Shown in pieces: positions 41,535 through 50,565 of a stretch of 64,000 nucleotides of DNA. Source of the stretch: Kineococcus endophyticus (GTDB lineage Bacteria; Actinomycetota; Actinomycetes; Actinomycetales; Kineococcaceae); assembly GCF_040796495.1 (NCBI RefSeq), contig NZ_JBFNQN010000009.1, forward strand, positions 184,448 to 248,447, given 5' to 3'. The notes beneath the pieces are model-generated. The model saw only the letters and a list, made by a program, of their open reading frames with translations. It was not told the DNA's origin and did no database searches. The position numbers were made by a program, and so were the translations under genes. Each line of letters starts with the position of its first letter. Position 1 is the stretch's first letter.

Positions 41535-43883
41535 TCAGCCCGCGACGGGCGCCCCCACGGGGAGCTCGGCCCGCACCGTGCGCGCCGCCTCGACGAGGTT
41601 CCGCAGGGACTCCGTCGTCTCGGCGTACCCCCGCGTCTTGAGCCCGCAGTCGGGGTTCACCCAGACCTGGCGGGCGGGCACCGAGGCGACGGCCGACCGG
41701 AGCAGCCCGACGACCTCCTCGACGGACGGGACGCGCGGGGAGTGGATGTCGTAGACGCCGGGACCGATGCCGCGGGCGAAACCCGCCCGGGCGATGTCCT
41801 CGAGCACCTCCATCCGCGACCGCGCGGCCTCGATGCTCGTGACGTCCGCGTCGAGCCCGTCGATGGCCTCGATGACCTCCCCGAACTCGGAGTAGCACAG
41901 GTGGGTGTGCACCTGCGTCGCGTCCGCGGCCCCCGCGGTGGCCAGCCGGAAGGAGGCCACGGACCAGTCGAGGTACGCCGCCTGGTCGGCCGTCCGCAGC
42001 GGCAGCAGTTCCCGCAGCGCGGGCTCGTCCACCTGGACGATCCCGATGCCGGCCGCCTCGAGGTCGGCGACCTCGTCGCGCAGGGCGAGGGCGACCTGGT
42101 TCGCGGTGTCCCCCAGCGGCTGGTCGTCGCGGACGAACGACCACGCGAGGATGGTCACCGGGCCCGTCAGCATGCCCTTCACGGGTTTCGCCGTGCGGCT
42201 GGCCGTGTACGTGCTCCACGGCACCGTGATGGGCGCGGGGCGCGTCACGTCGCCCCACAGGATCGGCGGCCGGACCCCGCGCGAACCGTACGACTGCACC
42301 CAGCCGTGCTCGGTCACCGCGAACCCGTCGAGCTGCTCGGCGAAGTACTGGACCATGTCGTTGCGCTCGGGTTCCCCGTGGACGAGGACGTCGAGGCCGA
42401 GCTCCTCCTGCAGCCGCACGACACGGTCGATCTCGGCGCGCAGGAACTCCTCGTACCCCTCCTGCGCGAGCTCGCCCCGGCTCCACGCGGAACGCGCCCG
42501 GCGGATCTCCGGCGTCTGCGGGAAGGACCCGATCGTGGTCGTCGGCAGCAGCGGCAGCCCCAGGGCCTCCTCCTGCGCCGCCCGCCGCACGGCGTAGTCG
42601 CTGCGCCGGAACGCCTCCGGGGTCAGCGCGGCGAGCCGGTCGCGCACCGCCGGGCGCACCACGCCGGGGGCGCCGAGGCGGTCGGCCCGGGCCGCGGCCG
42701 AGGCGGCCAGTTCAGCGGTCACACCGGCGTCGCCGGAGTCGGCCAGGGCCCGGCCGAGCAGGACGACCTCGGCCACCTTCTGGTCGGCGAACGCCAGCCA
42801 GCTGCGCAGCCGCTCCGGCAGCGCGCTCTCGCGGGACACGTCGTGCGGCACGTGCAGCAGTGAGGTGGACGTGCCGGGGACGACGCGGGCGGCCGACTCC
42901 TCCAGCCGCCGCAGGGTCTCCCGCGCCTGCACGAGGTCCCCGCGCCAGACGTTGTGCCCGTCCACGACGCCCCCGACGACGGTCTTGCCGGCCAGGACGG
43001 ACGGGTCCGCCGGCACGGAACCCTCGACGAGGTCGAGCGCGATCCCCTCCACCGCGCTCAAGGCCCCGAGGAACTCCTGCGCGTCGCCGTACGGCGTGGC
43101 CACCAGCAGCCGAGGGCGGCCGGGGACCGCGGCGAGCCGCTCGTAGGCCCCCCGCACCAGGTCGGCCAGCCCGTCGACACCGGCCGTCGCCGAGTCGCTC
43201 ACGAGGCCGGGTTCGTCGAGCTGGACCCAGGTGGCCCCGGCCGCGGCGTAGGCGGTCAGCAGACCCTCGTAGGCGCCGAGCAGGTCCTCGAGCCGGCTGA
43301 TCGGCGCGAAACCCTCCGGGCTGCCGTCGGCGGCCTTCGCCAGCAGGAGGAACGTCACCGGCCCGACGACGACGGGGCGGGTGAGGAACCCGTCGGCGAG
43401 CGCCTCGGCAAACTCCCGGACCCCGCGGTCGTCGGCGGACCGGAACGCCGTCGTGGGCCCGATCTCGGGGACGAGGTAGTGGTAGTTCGTGTCGAACCAC
43501 TTCGTCATCTCCAGCGGGGCCAGCGCTCCGCGCCCCCGGGCGATGGTCGAGTACGCCTCGAGGTCCACCCGGCCGTCGGCCCCGACGAGGTCCGCGAAGC
43601 GCTCGGGCACCGCCCCCACGGCGACGGCGGTGTCGAGGACCTGGTCGTAGGCGGAGAACGAGGACGGGATGGACGCGTCGTGCGCGGGCAGGCCCAGCGC
43701 GTTCAGCCGCCGGACGGTGCCCGCCCGCACGGCCGCCAGGGCCGTTTCCGTCGCGGCCAGGTCGGCGCGCCCGGACCACAGCGCCTCCAGGGCCTTCTTC
43801 GTCTCCCGGTCGGGGCCGATGCGGGGGTAGCCGAGGACGGTCGCGGTCCACGCCGGCTGGTCGGTGGTCGGGTGCTGGCTCAT
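41535..43883 (-). CDS. metE: Cobalamin-independent methionine synthase
   Basis: A 782-residue enzyme that transfers the methyl group of 5-methyltetrahydropteroyl-polyglutamate to homocysteine. Residues 1-370 form the N-terminal barrel ([32 protein letters not shown]). Residues 420-782 form the catalytic barrel with the zinc ligands in [10 protein letters not shown] (His, Cys) and [10 protein letters not shown] (Cys), plus [14 protein letters not shown]. Its ATG overlaps the metF stop by 4 bases, so MetF product is made alongside MetE. It is controlled through the metF riboswitch and followed by a strong terminator. Being B12-independent, it is the expensive, tightly regulated form. Confidence 0.97.
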   Translation of the reverse strand: MSQHPTTDQPAWTATVLGYPRIGPDRETKKALEALWSGRADLAATETALAAVRAGTVRRLNALGLPAHDASIPSSFSAYDQVLDTAVAVGAVPERFADLVGADGRVDLEAYSTIARGRGALAPLEMTKWFDTNYHYLVPEIGPTTAFRSADDRGVREFAEALADGFLTRPVVVGPVTFLLLAKAADGSPEGFAPISRLEDLLGAYEGLLTAYAAAGATWVQLDEPGLVSDSATAGVDGLADLVRGAYERLAAVPGRPRLLVATPYGDAQEFLGALSAVEGIALDLVEGSVPADPSVLAGKTVVGGVVDGHNVWRGDLVQARETLRRLEESAARVVPGTSTSLLHVPHDVSRESALPERLRSWLAFADQKVAEVVLLGRALADSGDAGVTAELAASAAARADRLGAPGVVRPAVRDRLAALTPEAFRRSDYAVRRAAQEEALGLPLLPTTTIGSFPQTPEIRRARSAWSRGELAQEGYEEFLRAEIDRVVRLQEELGLDVLVHGEPERNDMVQYFAEQLDGFAVTEHGWVQSYGSRGVRPPILWGDVTRPAPITVPWSTYTASRTAKPVKGMLTGPVTILAWSFVRDDQPLGDTANQVALALRDEVADLEAAGIGIVQVDEPALRELLPLRTADQAAYLDWSVASFRLATAGAADATQVHTHLCYSEFGEVIEAIDGLDADVTSIEAARSRMEVLEDIARAGFARGIGPGVYDIHSPRVPSVEEVVGLLRSAVASVPARQVWVNPDCGLKTRGYAETTESLRNLVEAARTVRAELPVGAPVAG

Positions 43884-44842
43884 CGGGAGGCTCCTCCTAC
43901 CGCGCGGACGCGGCGTTCGGCGGGACGCGTCAGGTTCGTGTGATCGCGCAGGTGGTCGAGCAGGTCGAGGACGGGCTCGACCGCGTTGAAGGTGTAGAGG
44001 TGCAGACCGGGGGCCCCGGCGGCGAGCAGGTCGCGCGCCAGCCCGGAGGTGAACGCCGTCGCCGCCCGGCGGCGGACCCGGACGTCCTCGGTGTCCAGGG
44101 CCGCGAGCAGGGCCCGCGGGGCGGGCACGCCCGTGAGCTCGCCGATCCGTTCCAGCCGCCGCACCTCGTGGGTCACGGCGAGGCCGGGCAGGAGCGGGAT
44201 GGTGACGCCCGCGGCCCGGGCGCGGGCCACGAACGCCGCGTACTCCCGGGCGGACCAGCCGACCTGGCACACGGCGAACTGCGCGCCGGCGTCCTGCTTG
44301 GCGCGCAGGACCGCGAGTTCGTGCCCGTCGCGGTCCCGGGGGAACGCGGCGACGGCGAGGCTGAGCGGGGGGACGTCGACGGGGAGACGCCCGCCCCGCA
44401 GCGCGAGGCGCCGCCGGTCGGCGACCTGGAGGAGTTCGACGAGGTCGCGGGCCGTCGCGACGCCGTCGGGGTGGGGACGGAACTGCGCCGCCCCCGTGCC
44501 CGCCGGCGGGTCCCCGCGCAGGGCGAGGACGTTGCGGACGCCGGCGTCGAAGAACTCGCAGGCCAGGTCGACGACCTCGCGGCGGGAGGAACCGACGCAC
44601 GTCAGGTGCGCCATCGCAGGCACGGCCGTGGAACTCAGGACGTGGGCCAGCAGGTCCCGGCTCGGTCCGCGCGTCGCGCCGGCCGCCCCGAACGTGACGG
44701 ACACGAAGTCCGGCTGCGTGGCCAGCAGGTCGGACAGCCTGCGCCACAGGGCATCCCGACCCTCCGGCGAGCGGGGCGGGAACAGTTCGAAGCTCAGGGT
44801 CGGCCGCCCCGCCGCACCGGCGACGAGGGGCGCGAGGGTCAT
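43880..44842 (-). CDS. metF: Methylenetetrahydrofolate reductase
   Basis: A 320-residue flavin enzyme that makes 5-methyltetrahydrofolate for MetE. The barrel starts [20 protein letters not shown] (the catalytic Glu is in FELFPP), with [26 protein letters not shown] and [10 protein letters not shown] conserved. ATG 44842 overlaps the stop of an 18-residue upstream ORF (ATGA), and metF itself lacks a good ribosome site, so it probably depends on coupling to that ORF. The S-box riboswitch at 44903-44990 covers the region just before the upstream ORF. Confidence 0.95.
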   Translation of the reverse strand: MTLAPLVAGAAGRPTLSFELFPPRSPEGRDALWRRLSDLLATQPDFVSVTFGAAGATRGPSRDLLAHVLSSTAVPAMAHLTCVGSSRREVVDLACEFFDAGVRNVLALRGDPPAGTGAAQFRPHPDGVATARDLVELLQVADRRRLALRGGRLPVDVPPLSLAVAAFPRDRDGHELAVLRAKQDAGAQFAVCQVGWSAREYAAFVARARAAGVTIPLLPGLAVTHEVRRLERIGELTGVPAPRALLAALDTEDVRVRRRAATAFTSGLARDLLAAGAPGLHLYTFNAVEPVLDLLDHLRDHTNLTRPAERRVRAVGGASR

Positions 44843-44895
44843 CGGGCCGGTCCTGCGCCGGGACGCGGGGACGGGTCGACAGGGGTGCTGCTCAT
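44839..44895 (-). CDS. 18-residue upstream ORF coupled to metF
   Basis: ATG 44895 to TGA 44839 encodes [18 protein letters not shown]. The Shine-Dalgarno GGAG is six bases before the ATG and is contiguous with the P1 3' strand of the S-box (GATGGAG). The stop overlaps the metF ATG by 4 bases. It has no Cys or Met codon cluster, so its role is probably to carry ribosomes to metF rather than to sense an amino acid. Confidence 0.6.
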   Translation of the reverse strand: MSSTPVDPSPRPGAGPAR

Positions 44896-44902
44896 CACGT
44901 GC

Positions 44903-44990
44903 TCCATCGGCCTGGCGTTAGCACCCTCGCCCGGGCTCGGGGGGTTGCTGCGGCGTCGTCGAGCCAGGACTCTCGGCCGCTCTGGATGGT
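44903..44990 (-). ncRNA. S-box (SAM-I) riboswitch before metF-metE
   Basis: On the minus strand the RNA runs from CCATCCAGAGCGGCCGAGAG through GCCGCAGCAACCCCC and GGGTGCTAACGCCAGG to CCGATGG. P1 (CCATC/GATGG) and all core S-box elements are in order. SAM binding should shut off metF and metE, the last steps of methionine synthesis, a textbook S-box target. Confidence 0.93.
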
Positions 44991-44998
44991 GTTGATCG

Positions 44999-45028
44999 AC
45001 CATAGAGCGGTCCGCGCGACCTCCACAA
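44999..45028 (-). promoter_or_regulatory. Promoter of metF-metE
   Basis: On the minus strand TTGTGG (45023-45028) and TATGGT (44999-45004) are 18 bases apart. The predicted start near 44992 falls right at the 5' end of the riboswitch. Confidence 0.6.
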
Positions 45029-45116
45029 GTGGCTCCCCGAGATTGCGCCGGTCGTCCCCGGACGACCACCCGGGCGGCCCAGGACGGGCTCAAGGGGAGT
45101 TCGCGGCACGCCGATG

Positions 45117-45145
45117 TTGATCGGTCGGGCTCCTCGTGGCAGGCT
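45117..45145 (+). promoter_or_regulatory. Promoter before the SAM-IV riboswitch
   Basis: TTGATC at 45117-45122 and CAGGCT at 45140-45145 are 17 bases apart. The -10 is weak, but the start it predicts (near 45152) matches the first base of the riboswitch P1. Confidence 0.45.
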
Positions 45146-45151
45146 CCTGCA

Positions 45152-45270
45152 CAGGTCATGAGCGCCAGCGACAAGCCCCGGCTCGCTGGCCGGCAACCCT
45201 CCTCCGCGGTGGGGTGCCCCGGGTGACGACCTGGCCGGTTCCGTGGTGGAGCCGGCAAGCGCGGACCTCA
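45152..45270 (+). ncRNA. SAM-IV riboswitch
   Basis: P1 is CAGGTC (45152-45157) with GACCTG (45228-45233). Between them are GCCAGCGACAAGCCCCGGC, TGGCCGGCAACCCTCC and GGTGGGGTGCCCCGGG, the hallmark blocks of the actinobacterial SAM-IV class. A further hairpin, CCGGTTCC with GGAGCCGG, follows P1 as in that class. The 3' limit is approximate. It lies 50-170 bases before the class-V aminotransferase gene at 45322 and on the opposite strand to the metF S-box. Confidence 0.92.
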
Positions 45271-45321
45271 CCGGGGCGACCCGGTCCTCCCGGTAGGGTC
45301 CCCTCCCCCAGGAGTTCCTGC

Positions 45322-46674
45322 GTGAGCACCAGCACCCTGTCCCCCGCCCGTCCGCGCTGTCCCGGGAGTTCCGGGGCCGTCGACGCGCTGCTGCCCGTCG
45401 TCGGGGCCGACACCCTCGTGCCGCTCGCGACGGGAGGTTCGACCACCTACGCCAACCTCGACAACGCCGCCAGCGCCCCCGCCCTCGTCGCCGTGGCCGC
45501 GCGGGTCGCGCAGGTGCTGCCCCACTACGCCAGCGTGCACCGCGGCGCGGGCTGGCTCTCGCGCGTCTCCACGGCGCTGTTCGAGCAGGCGCGCGCGGAG
45601 GTCGGCGCCTTCGTGGGGGCACGCCACGACGACCTCGTCGTCCTCACCCGCAGCACCACCGACGCCCTCGACCTGCTCTCGCGCGCCGTCCCGGCCGGGG
45701 GACGCGTGCTGGTCGCCGACGTCGAGCACCACGCCAACCTGCTGCCGTGGCAGCGGTCCGCCCGCACGACGGTGGTGCCCGGCGGCGCCGACGCCGAGGA
45801 GACGACCGCCCTCCTGGAGGCCGAGCTGGCGACCGGCCGGTACGCCCTGCTCGCCGTCGCGGGCGCGTCCAACGTCACCGGGGAGGTGCTGCCGCTGCGC
45901 CGGCTGGCCCGCGCCGCGCACGACGCGGGCGCGCGGATCGCGGTGGACGGGGCGCAGCTCCTGCCGCACCGGCGGGTCGACGTCGGGCGGGACGGGATCG
46001 ACTACCTCGCGCTGTCCGGGCACAAGCTCTACGCGCCGTTCGGCAGCGGGGCGCTCGTCGGGCGGCGCGACTGGCTGGACGCCGCCGAGCCCTACCTCGC
46101 CGGCGGGGGCGCGACGCTCGACGTGCGGCACGACGGCGTGCGCTGGGCCACCGGCCCCGACCGGCACGAGGCGGGGTCCCCGAACGTCGTCGGCGCGGTG
46201 GCGCTGGCGCAGGCGTGCACCACGCTCGCCGCACTGCCCCCGGGCGCGCTGGAGGAGCACGAGGCGGCGCTGCGCGCCCGGTTGGTGGACGGGCTGACGG
46301 CGCTGGCGGGGGTCGAGGTCGTCCGGCCCCGTCCCCGCGACGCCGTGGGCGTCGTCACCTGCACCGTTCCGGGCCGGTCCGTCTCGGAGGTCGCGGCCTA
46401 CCTGTCCGCCGAGCACGGCATCGGCGTGCGCGACGGCCGGTTCTGCGCCCACCGGTTCGCGGACGCCCTGGGGCTGGCCGACGGCGGCCTGCGCGTCTCC
46501 ACGGGGGTGGGCACGACGTCCGCCGAGGTCGACCGGCTGCTGGCCGCGCTCCGGCGGTTCGTCACGGACGGTCCGGAGCTGGACTACGGGGTCGTCGACG
46601 GGCACTGGGCCCCGCTGTCCGACCCGCGTCCGGCGCCAGGGTCGCTGCTCGCCGCCGCCGGGCCGCTGCGGTGA
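45322..46674 (+). CDS. Class-V aminotransferase, cysteine desulfurase-like
   Basis: A 450-residue PLP enzyme. ANLDNAASAPAL near residue 45, HYASVHRGAG near 75, the PLP lysine Lys235 in LSGHKLYAPFGSG and Cys375 in VRDGRFCAHRF all match group-II cysteine desulfurases or selenocysteine lyases (SufS/CsdA-like), which release sulfur from cysteine. It is longer than SufS (about 410) through an N-terminal extension and a 30-residue tail. GTG 45322 follows CAGGAG. Its leader is a SAM-IV riboswitch, so the sulfur removal (or an unrelated beta-elimination or C-S lyase reaction) is linked to SAM level. No suf or isc gene is adjacent, arguing against a general Fe-S role. Confidence 0.85.
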   Translation: MSTSTLSPARPRCPGSSGAVDALLPVVGADTLVPLATGGSTTYANLDNAASAPALVAVAARVAQVLPHYASVHRGAGWLSRVSTALFEQARAEVGAFVGARHDDLVVLTRSTTDALDLLSRAVPAGGRVLVADVEHHANLLPWQRSARTTVVPGGADAEETTALLEAELATGRYALLAVAGASNVTGEVLPLRRLARAAHDAGARIAVDGAQLLPHRRVDVGRDGIDYLALSGHKLYAPFGSGALVGRRDWLDAAEPYLAGGGATLDVRHDGVRWATGPDRHEAGSPNVVGAVALAQACTTLAALPPGALEEHEAALRARLVDGLTALAGVEVVRPRPRDAVGVVTCTVPGRSVSEVAAYLSAEHGIGVRDGRFCAHRFADALGLADGGLRVSTGVGTTSAEVDRLLAALRRFVTDGPELDYGVVDGHWAPLSDPRPAPGSLLAAAGPLR

Positions 46675-46680
46675 CCGGCG

Positions 46681-46983
46681 TCAGGCCAGCGGTTCGCTGC
46701 TCGGACGGGGCCCGTCGCCCGTGGGGGGCGCCTCCTGCGCGAGCACCTCGTGCAGCTCGGCCTCGAACTCGGTCCAGCTCAGCTCCCCCGGACCGGGTTC
46801 CAGACCCGGACCGCGGTCGTGCGCCGGACCGTCGGCGGGGTCGTGGCGCCGGGCGTCGTGGAGGTCGGCCGGCGACCACGGGAACCCCCACTGGCCGTGC
46901 CCGGCCAGGGCGAGCCCCTGCACGACGATCGAGCCCAAACTGGTTGCGGCAGCGCACCATCGCGCCCACGTCCCACGCAACAC
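46681..46983 (-). CDS. Uncharacterised protein, 100 residues
   Basis: GTG 46983 has GGAGG seven bases upstream, which supports this start. The first 30 residues (TWARWCAAATSLGSIVVQGLA) could be a weak membrane or signal segment. Then comes GQWGFPWSPADLHDARRHD, and the C-terminus is acidic (WTEFEAELHEVLAQE). I do not recognise a family. It is divergent from the LLM monooxygenase pair and convergent with the desulfurase gene. Confidence 0.5.
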   Translation of the reverse strand: MLRGTWARWCAAATSLGSIVVQGLALAGHGQWGFPWSPADLHDARRHDPADGPAHDRGPGLEPGPGELSWTEFEAELHEVLAQEAPPTGDGPRPSSEPLA

Positions 46984-47080
46984 CTCGCACCTCCGCTCTC
47001 GGGTGCCCCACTGTCGCACACGCGCGGCGAGCCCGGGAGGTCCTCCGCGACTCCGTCCACCACGCACCCCGGGAGACCCC

Positions 47081-48166
47081 GTGACCACGCCCCTGCACCT
47101 GTTCCTGGACGTCGACGGAGGGGGGTGGCACCCCGCCGCCTGGCGCTGGTCGCGCAGCACCCCCGACGAGGTCTTCTCCCCCGGCCGGCTGCGCGGGTTC
47201 GCCGTCACGGCCCAGGCCCAGGGCCTGACCGGGCTGACCTTCGAGGACTCACCGCTGCCCGACGCGCGCAACCCCGTCGGGCACCTCGACGCGGTCCAGC
47301 GCGCCGCCTTCCTGGCCGGGACGACGGAGGCCGTGGGGCTGCTGCCGGTCGCGGCCACCACCTACTCCGAGCCGTTCCACGTCGCGGCCCAGATCGCCTC
47401 GCTCGACCACTCCAGCGCCGGCCGCGCCGGGTGGATCGCCACGACGTCGCCCGCCGCCGTGGCGCGCAGCGTCGACCTGCCGGTCGCGCCGGACCCGGCC
47501 GGCGAGCTCGCGGACGTGGTGCACGCGGTCCGGTCCCTGTGGGACTCCTGGGAGGACGACGCCGTCGTCCGCGACGTGGCCACCGGCCGGTACGTCGACC
47601 GCGACCGGTTGCACCACGTCGACGTCGACACGGGCCGCTGGTCGGTCAAGGGGCCGCTGACCGTGCCCCGGTCCCCCCAGGGGCACGCGGTCGTCGTGGT
47701 CCGCGAGGAGGACCTGCGGCACCGGGCCGACCGGAGCACGGCGGACGTCGTGCTCAGCGGGGACGCCGGCGCGCGCCGGGCCCTCGGTGGCCCCCTCGTC
47801 GTCCTCGACGTCGAGGTCGTCCTCGACACCGACGCGCACGCCGCCACCGACCGGCTCGCGGCACTGGACGCCACGGCACCCGCCCCGGACCGGGGCCGGA
47901 TCCGCTGGGCGGGTTCCGGTCAGGCGCTGGCCGCCTGGCTCACCGACCTGACCGGGGTGGTCGACGGGGTCCGGTTGCACGCGGCCGTCCTCGACGAGGA
48001 CCTCCGCACGCTCCTGCGCACCACGGTCCCGGCACTGCGCGCCGCCCGCGTCCTGCGGCCCCCCCTGCCGGGCGCCACGTTGCGCAGCACCCTCGGGCTC
48101 GAACGCCCCGCCAACCGGTACGCCACCGGCCCCGCCCTCGTGACCACCGGAGGAGACCCCCGATGA
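47081..48166 (+). CDS. LLM-class flavin-dependent oxidoreductase (first of pair)
   Basis: A 361-residue luciferase-like protein, shorter and more divergent than its neighbour. GLTGLTFEDSPLPDARNPVG, TEAVGLLPVAATTYSEPFHV, ASLDHSSAGRAGWIATT and LWDSWEDDAVVRD follow the NtaA/SnaA/DszA-type monooxygenase pattern. The usual NY(E)-rich segments are weaker, so it may be a partner or an altered enzyme. Members of this family oxidise C-S or C-N bonds using FMNH2. GTG 47081 follows GGGAGA. It overlaps the second LLM gene by 4 bases. Confidence 0.8.
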   Translation: MTTPLHLFLDVDGGGWHPAAWRWSRSTPDEVFSPGRLRGFAVTAQAQGLTGLTFEDSPLPDARNPVGHLDAVQRAAFLAGTTEAVGLLPVAATTYSEPFHVAAQIASLDHSSAGRAGWIATTSPAAVARSVDLPVAPDPAGELADVVHAVRSLWDSWEDDAVVRDVATGRYVDRDRLHHVDVDTGRWSVKGPLTVPRSPQGHAVVVVREEDLRHRADRSTADVVLSGDAGARRALGGPLVVLDVEVVLDTDAHAATDRLAALDATAPAPDRGRIRWAGSGQALAAWLTDLTGVVDGVRLHAAVLDEDLRTLLRTTVPALRAARVLRPPLPGATLRSTLGLERPANRYATGPALVTTGGDPR

Positions 48167-49494
48167 CCACCCCGTCCAGCGGCGACCTGCGCTTCCCCGA
48201 CGCCGTCGTCCACTTCGGCGTCTTCTTCCAGGGCGTGAACCACAGCACGATCTGGTCCGACCCCCGCAGCGGGTCGCAGATGGCGCACTCCACGTTCGTC
48301 CAGCTGGTCCGCACCGCCGAACGCGGGTTGTTCGACGCGTTCTTCCTCGGCGAGGGCCTGCGGCTGCGCGAGCAGCGGGGGAGGATCCACGACCTCGACG
48401 TCGTCGGCCGTCCCGACGCCCTCACCGAGCTGGCGACCCTCGCCGGCCTGACGACGCACATCGGCCTCGTGGCGACGCAGAACACGACGTACAACGACCC
48501 CGCGGACCTGGCCCGCAGGCTCGCCTCGCTCGACGTCCTCTCCGGCGGACGGGCCGCGTGGAACGTGGTGACGACCGACAACGCCTGGACCGGGGAGAAC
48601 TTCCGCCGCGGTGGGCACCTCGACCACGCCGACCGCTACGAGCGCGCCGAACGCTTCGTCCGCACGGCGCAACGGGTCTGGGACAGCTGGGACGGCGAGC
48701 GGTACACCCCGGTCGAGGTGCGGGACGGGTTCTTCGACGTCGAGTTCACCCCGACCGTCCCGCGGAGCCCGCAGCAGCACCCGGTCCTGTTCCAGGCGGG
48801 CGACTCACCGGCCGGACGCGACTTCGCGACGCGCACGGCGGACGTCGTCTTCTCCCGGCACGGCACGGACCACGCCGACGCCCTCGCGTTCGCCGACGAC
48901 ATCCGCCGGCGGACCGTCGCGGCCGGTCGTCCCGAGGGCGACGTCCTCGTGCTGCCCGGCACGCAGATCGTCGTGGCCGACAACGAGGCGGAGGTGGAGG
49001 AGAAGGCGCGCTGGGTCCTGGAGCAGCAGGTGACCCCGGCCACCGCGCTGTCCCTCGTGGGCCAGGTCTGGGGCGAGGACCTCTCGCACCTCGACCCGGA
49101 CGGACCGCTGCCCGCGCACGACCCCGTCATCTCCGTCGTGGACGGCACCCGCGGCGCGCACCGGACCGGCGCCGACGCCGTGGCGCTGGCCCAGCGGTGG
49201 CGCGCCGAGGCCGAGGAGGGCAAGTTCTCGCTGCGCGAACTCGTGCTCCACCACTCCTCCGAGCGGGGTTTCGCCGGCACGGCCTCCCAGCTGGCGGACG
49301 ACCTCACGCACTGGGTGCGCACGGGCGCCAGCGACGGGTTCAACATCACGCCGTACCTGGTGCCCAGCGGCCTGGACGACGTCGTCGACCAGCTCGTGCC
49401 CGCGCTGCAGGACCGCGGCGCCTACCCGACGGAGTACGTCGGGACGACGTTGCGCGAGCACCTGGGCCTGCGGGCTCCCCTCACCCGTCGCTGA
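48163..49494 (+). CDS. LLM-class monooxygenase, NtaA/SnaA/DszA type (second of pair)
   Basis: A 443-residue FMNH2-dependent monooxygenase. HFGVFFQGVNHSTIW, GLFDAFFLGEGLRLRE, LATLAGLTTHIGLVATQNTT in pieces, YNDPADLARRLASLDVLSGG and AAWNVVTTDNAWTGENFRRGG are the family hallmarks, and PVLFQAGDSPAGRDFA marks the flavin site. The length matches DszA, NtaA and Bacillus YxeK/CmoO, which cleave organosulfur or aminopolycarboxylate substrates. It is coupled to the first LLM gene. With the nearby riboswitches and sulfur genes, an organosulfur substrate is likely (inference). It overlaps the convergent ATP-grasp gene by 14 bases. Confidence 0.92.
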   Translation: MTTPSSGDLRFPDAVVHFGVFFQGVNHSTIWSDPRSGSQMAHSTFVQLVRTAERGLFDAFFLGEGLRLREQRGRIHDLDVVGRPDALTELATLAGLTTHIGLVATQNTTYNDPADLARRLASLDVLSGGRAAWNVVTTDNAWTGENFRRGGHLDHADRYERAERFVRTAQRVWDSWDGERYTPVEVRDGFFDVEFTPTVPRSPQQHPVLFQAGDSPAGRDFATRTADVVFSRHGTDHADALAFADDIRRRTVAAGRPEGDVLVLPGTQIVVADNEAEVEEKARWVLEQQVTPATALSLVGQVWGEDLSHLDPDGPLPAHDPVISVVDGTRGAHRTGADAVALAQRWRAEAEEGKFSLRELVLHHSSERGFAGTASQLADDLTHWVRTGASDGFNITPYLVPSGLDDVVDQLVPALQDRGAYPTEYVGTTLREHLGLRAPLTRR

Positions 49495-50497
49495 CCGCCG
49501 CCGCCGGGCGGTGCAGCACCTCGGCGCGCAGCAGGTCACCGAGGTGGCGGGCGATCGCCCCGGGGGCCGACTCCGGGGCGACCGCCTCCACCGCGGGGTT
49601 GTAGTTCGTGTTGGTGTTGACGTCGTAGACCACGGTGCGCCCGTCGACGGTCTCGGCGAACTCGACCCCGGCGATCTCCAGCCCCGCGGCGCGCAGCAGC
49701 TCGGCGCACCGGCGGACCACCGGGGTGTCGGCGGTCACCTCGGGCCGCAGGGCGAAGGGTTCCACCCCCGGGCCCGGGACCTCGCACGCGTCGGCCGGGC
49801 ACAGCTCGAAGCTCCCGGCCGAGGTGTCGACGCGGACCGCGTAGACGAACCGGCCGCCGACGAACTCGGCGCGCGTGACGAACGGATCGGCGGTCCGCAG
49901 GAACTCCTGCAGCAGCGTGACGCCGTCGACGGGTTCCTCGAACTCCGGCGAGGCGACGTGCGCCTCGAACTCCTCGTGGGAGTCGAACCGCCGCACCCCC
50001 AGCCCCTTGCCCCCCTGGTTGTGCTTGGTGATGAACGGGACGGGCAGCTCCCGCGCCCGGCGCACCAGGTCGTCTCGCCCGAACACCGCGAGCGTGCGCG
50101 GGACGTCGATCCCGTTGCGCCGCAGCAGCGCGTGCTGACGGACCTTGCTCACCTCGAGCTCGACCACGGGCGAACCACCCACGACGCGACGTCCCCAGCC
50201 CTCGAGCCACGCCAGGACGGACCGCGTGTACTCCTTCGCGTGCACGTGCCCGCGCGTGTGCGACGACGCGCTCAGGCGCGACCAGTAGACCCCGGCCGCG
50301 GGTTCGGCGTCGAGGTCGACGGAACCCTCCGTGAGCAGCACCTCCTGGAAGGGGACGCCCTCGGCCCGGAACGCCGCCTCGAACGGCGCGAACCAGTCCG
50401 GGTTCTCGTGCAGGACGTGGACCCGGGGTTCTCCACCGGGCTCGAGCGACCAGCTCGCGCGGGTGGCGGCCTGCGGGTGGGTGGTCTCGCTGGTCAT
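49481..50497 (-). CDS. ATP-grasp ligase (RimK-like), substrate unknown
   Basis: A 338-residue protein. VHVLHENPDWFAPFEAAFRA forms the N-terminal fold. LEVSKVRQHALLRRNGIDVP, PFITKHNQGGKGLGVRRFD (the ATP loop) and EFAETVDGRTVVYDVNTNTN (the Mg-binding Asp/Asn) are the ATP-grasp landmarks. The family joins a carboxylate to an amine or thiol through acyl phosphate, as in RimK or glutathione synthetase. It has its own start region with GGAGG before ATG 50497 and is divergent from the riboswitch-controlled FAD gene. Placement inside the sulfur locus suggests a thiol or S-amino-acid ligation (inference). Confidence 0.8.
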   Translation of the reverse strand: MTSETTHPQAATRASWSLEPGGEPRVHVLHENPDWFAPFEAAFRAEGVPFQEVLLTEGSVDLDAEPAAGVYWSRLSASSHTRGHVHAKEYTRSVLAWLEGWGRRVVGGSPVVELEVSKVRQHALLRRNGIDVPRTLAVFGRDDLVRRARELPVPFITKHNQGGKGLGVRRFDSHEEFEAHVASPEFEEPVDGVTLLQEFLRTADPFVTRAEFVGGRFVYAVRVDTSAGSFELCPADACEVPGPGVEPFALRPEVTADTPVVRRCAELLRAAGLEIAGVEFAETVDGRTVVYDVNTNTNYNPAVEAVAPESAPGAIARHLGDLLRAEVLHRPAAAVSDG

Positions 50498-50528
50498 CGG
50501 GTTCCTCCGGTCGGGTTCCGGGCGGGGT

Positions 50529-50558
50529 TTGCCGTCCGGGGCCTGCGTGGGATAGTTT
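50529..50558 (+). promoter_or_regulatory. Promoter of the FAD protein / amino-acid importer operon
   Basis: TTGCCG at 50529-50534 and TAGTTT at 50553-50558 are 18 bases apart (or GATAGT at 50551 with 16). The start this predicts, about 50564, coincides with the 5' end of the riboswitch. Confidence 0.55.
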
Positions 50559-50565
50559 CGCACCG

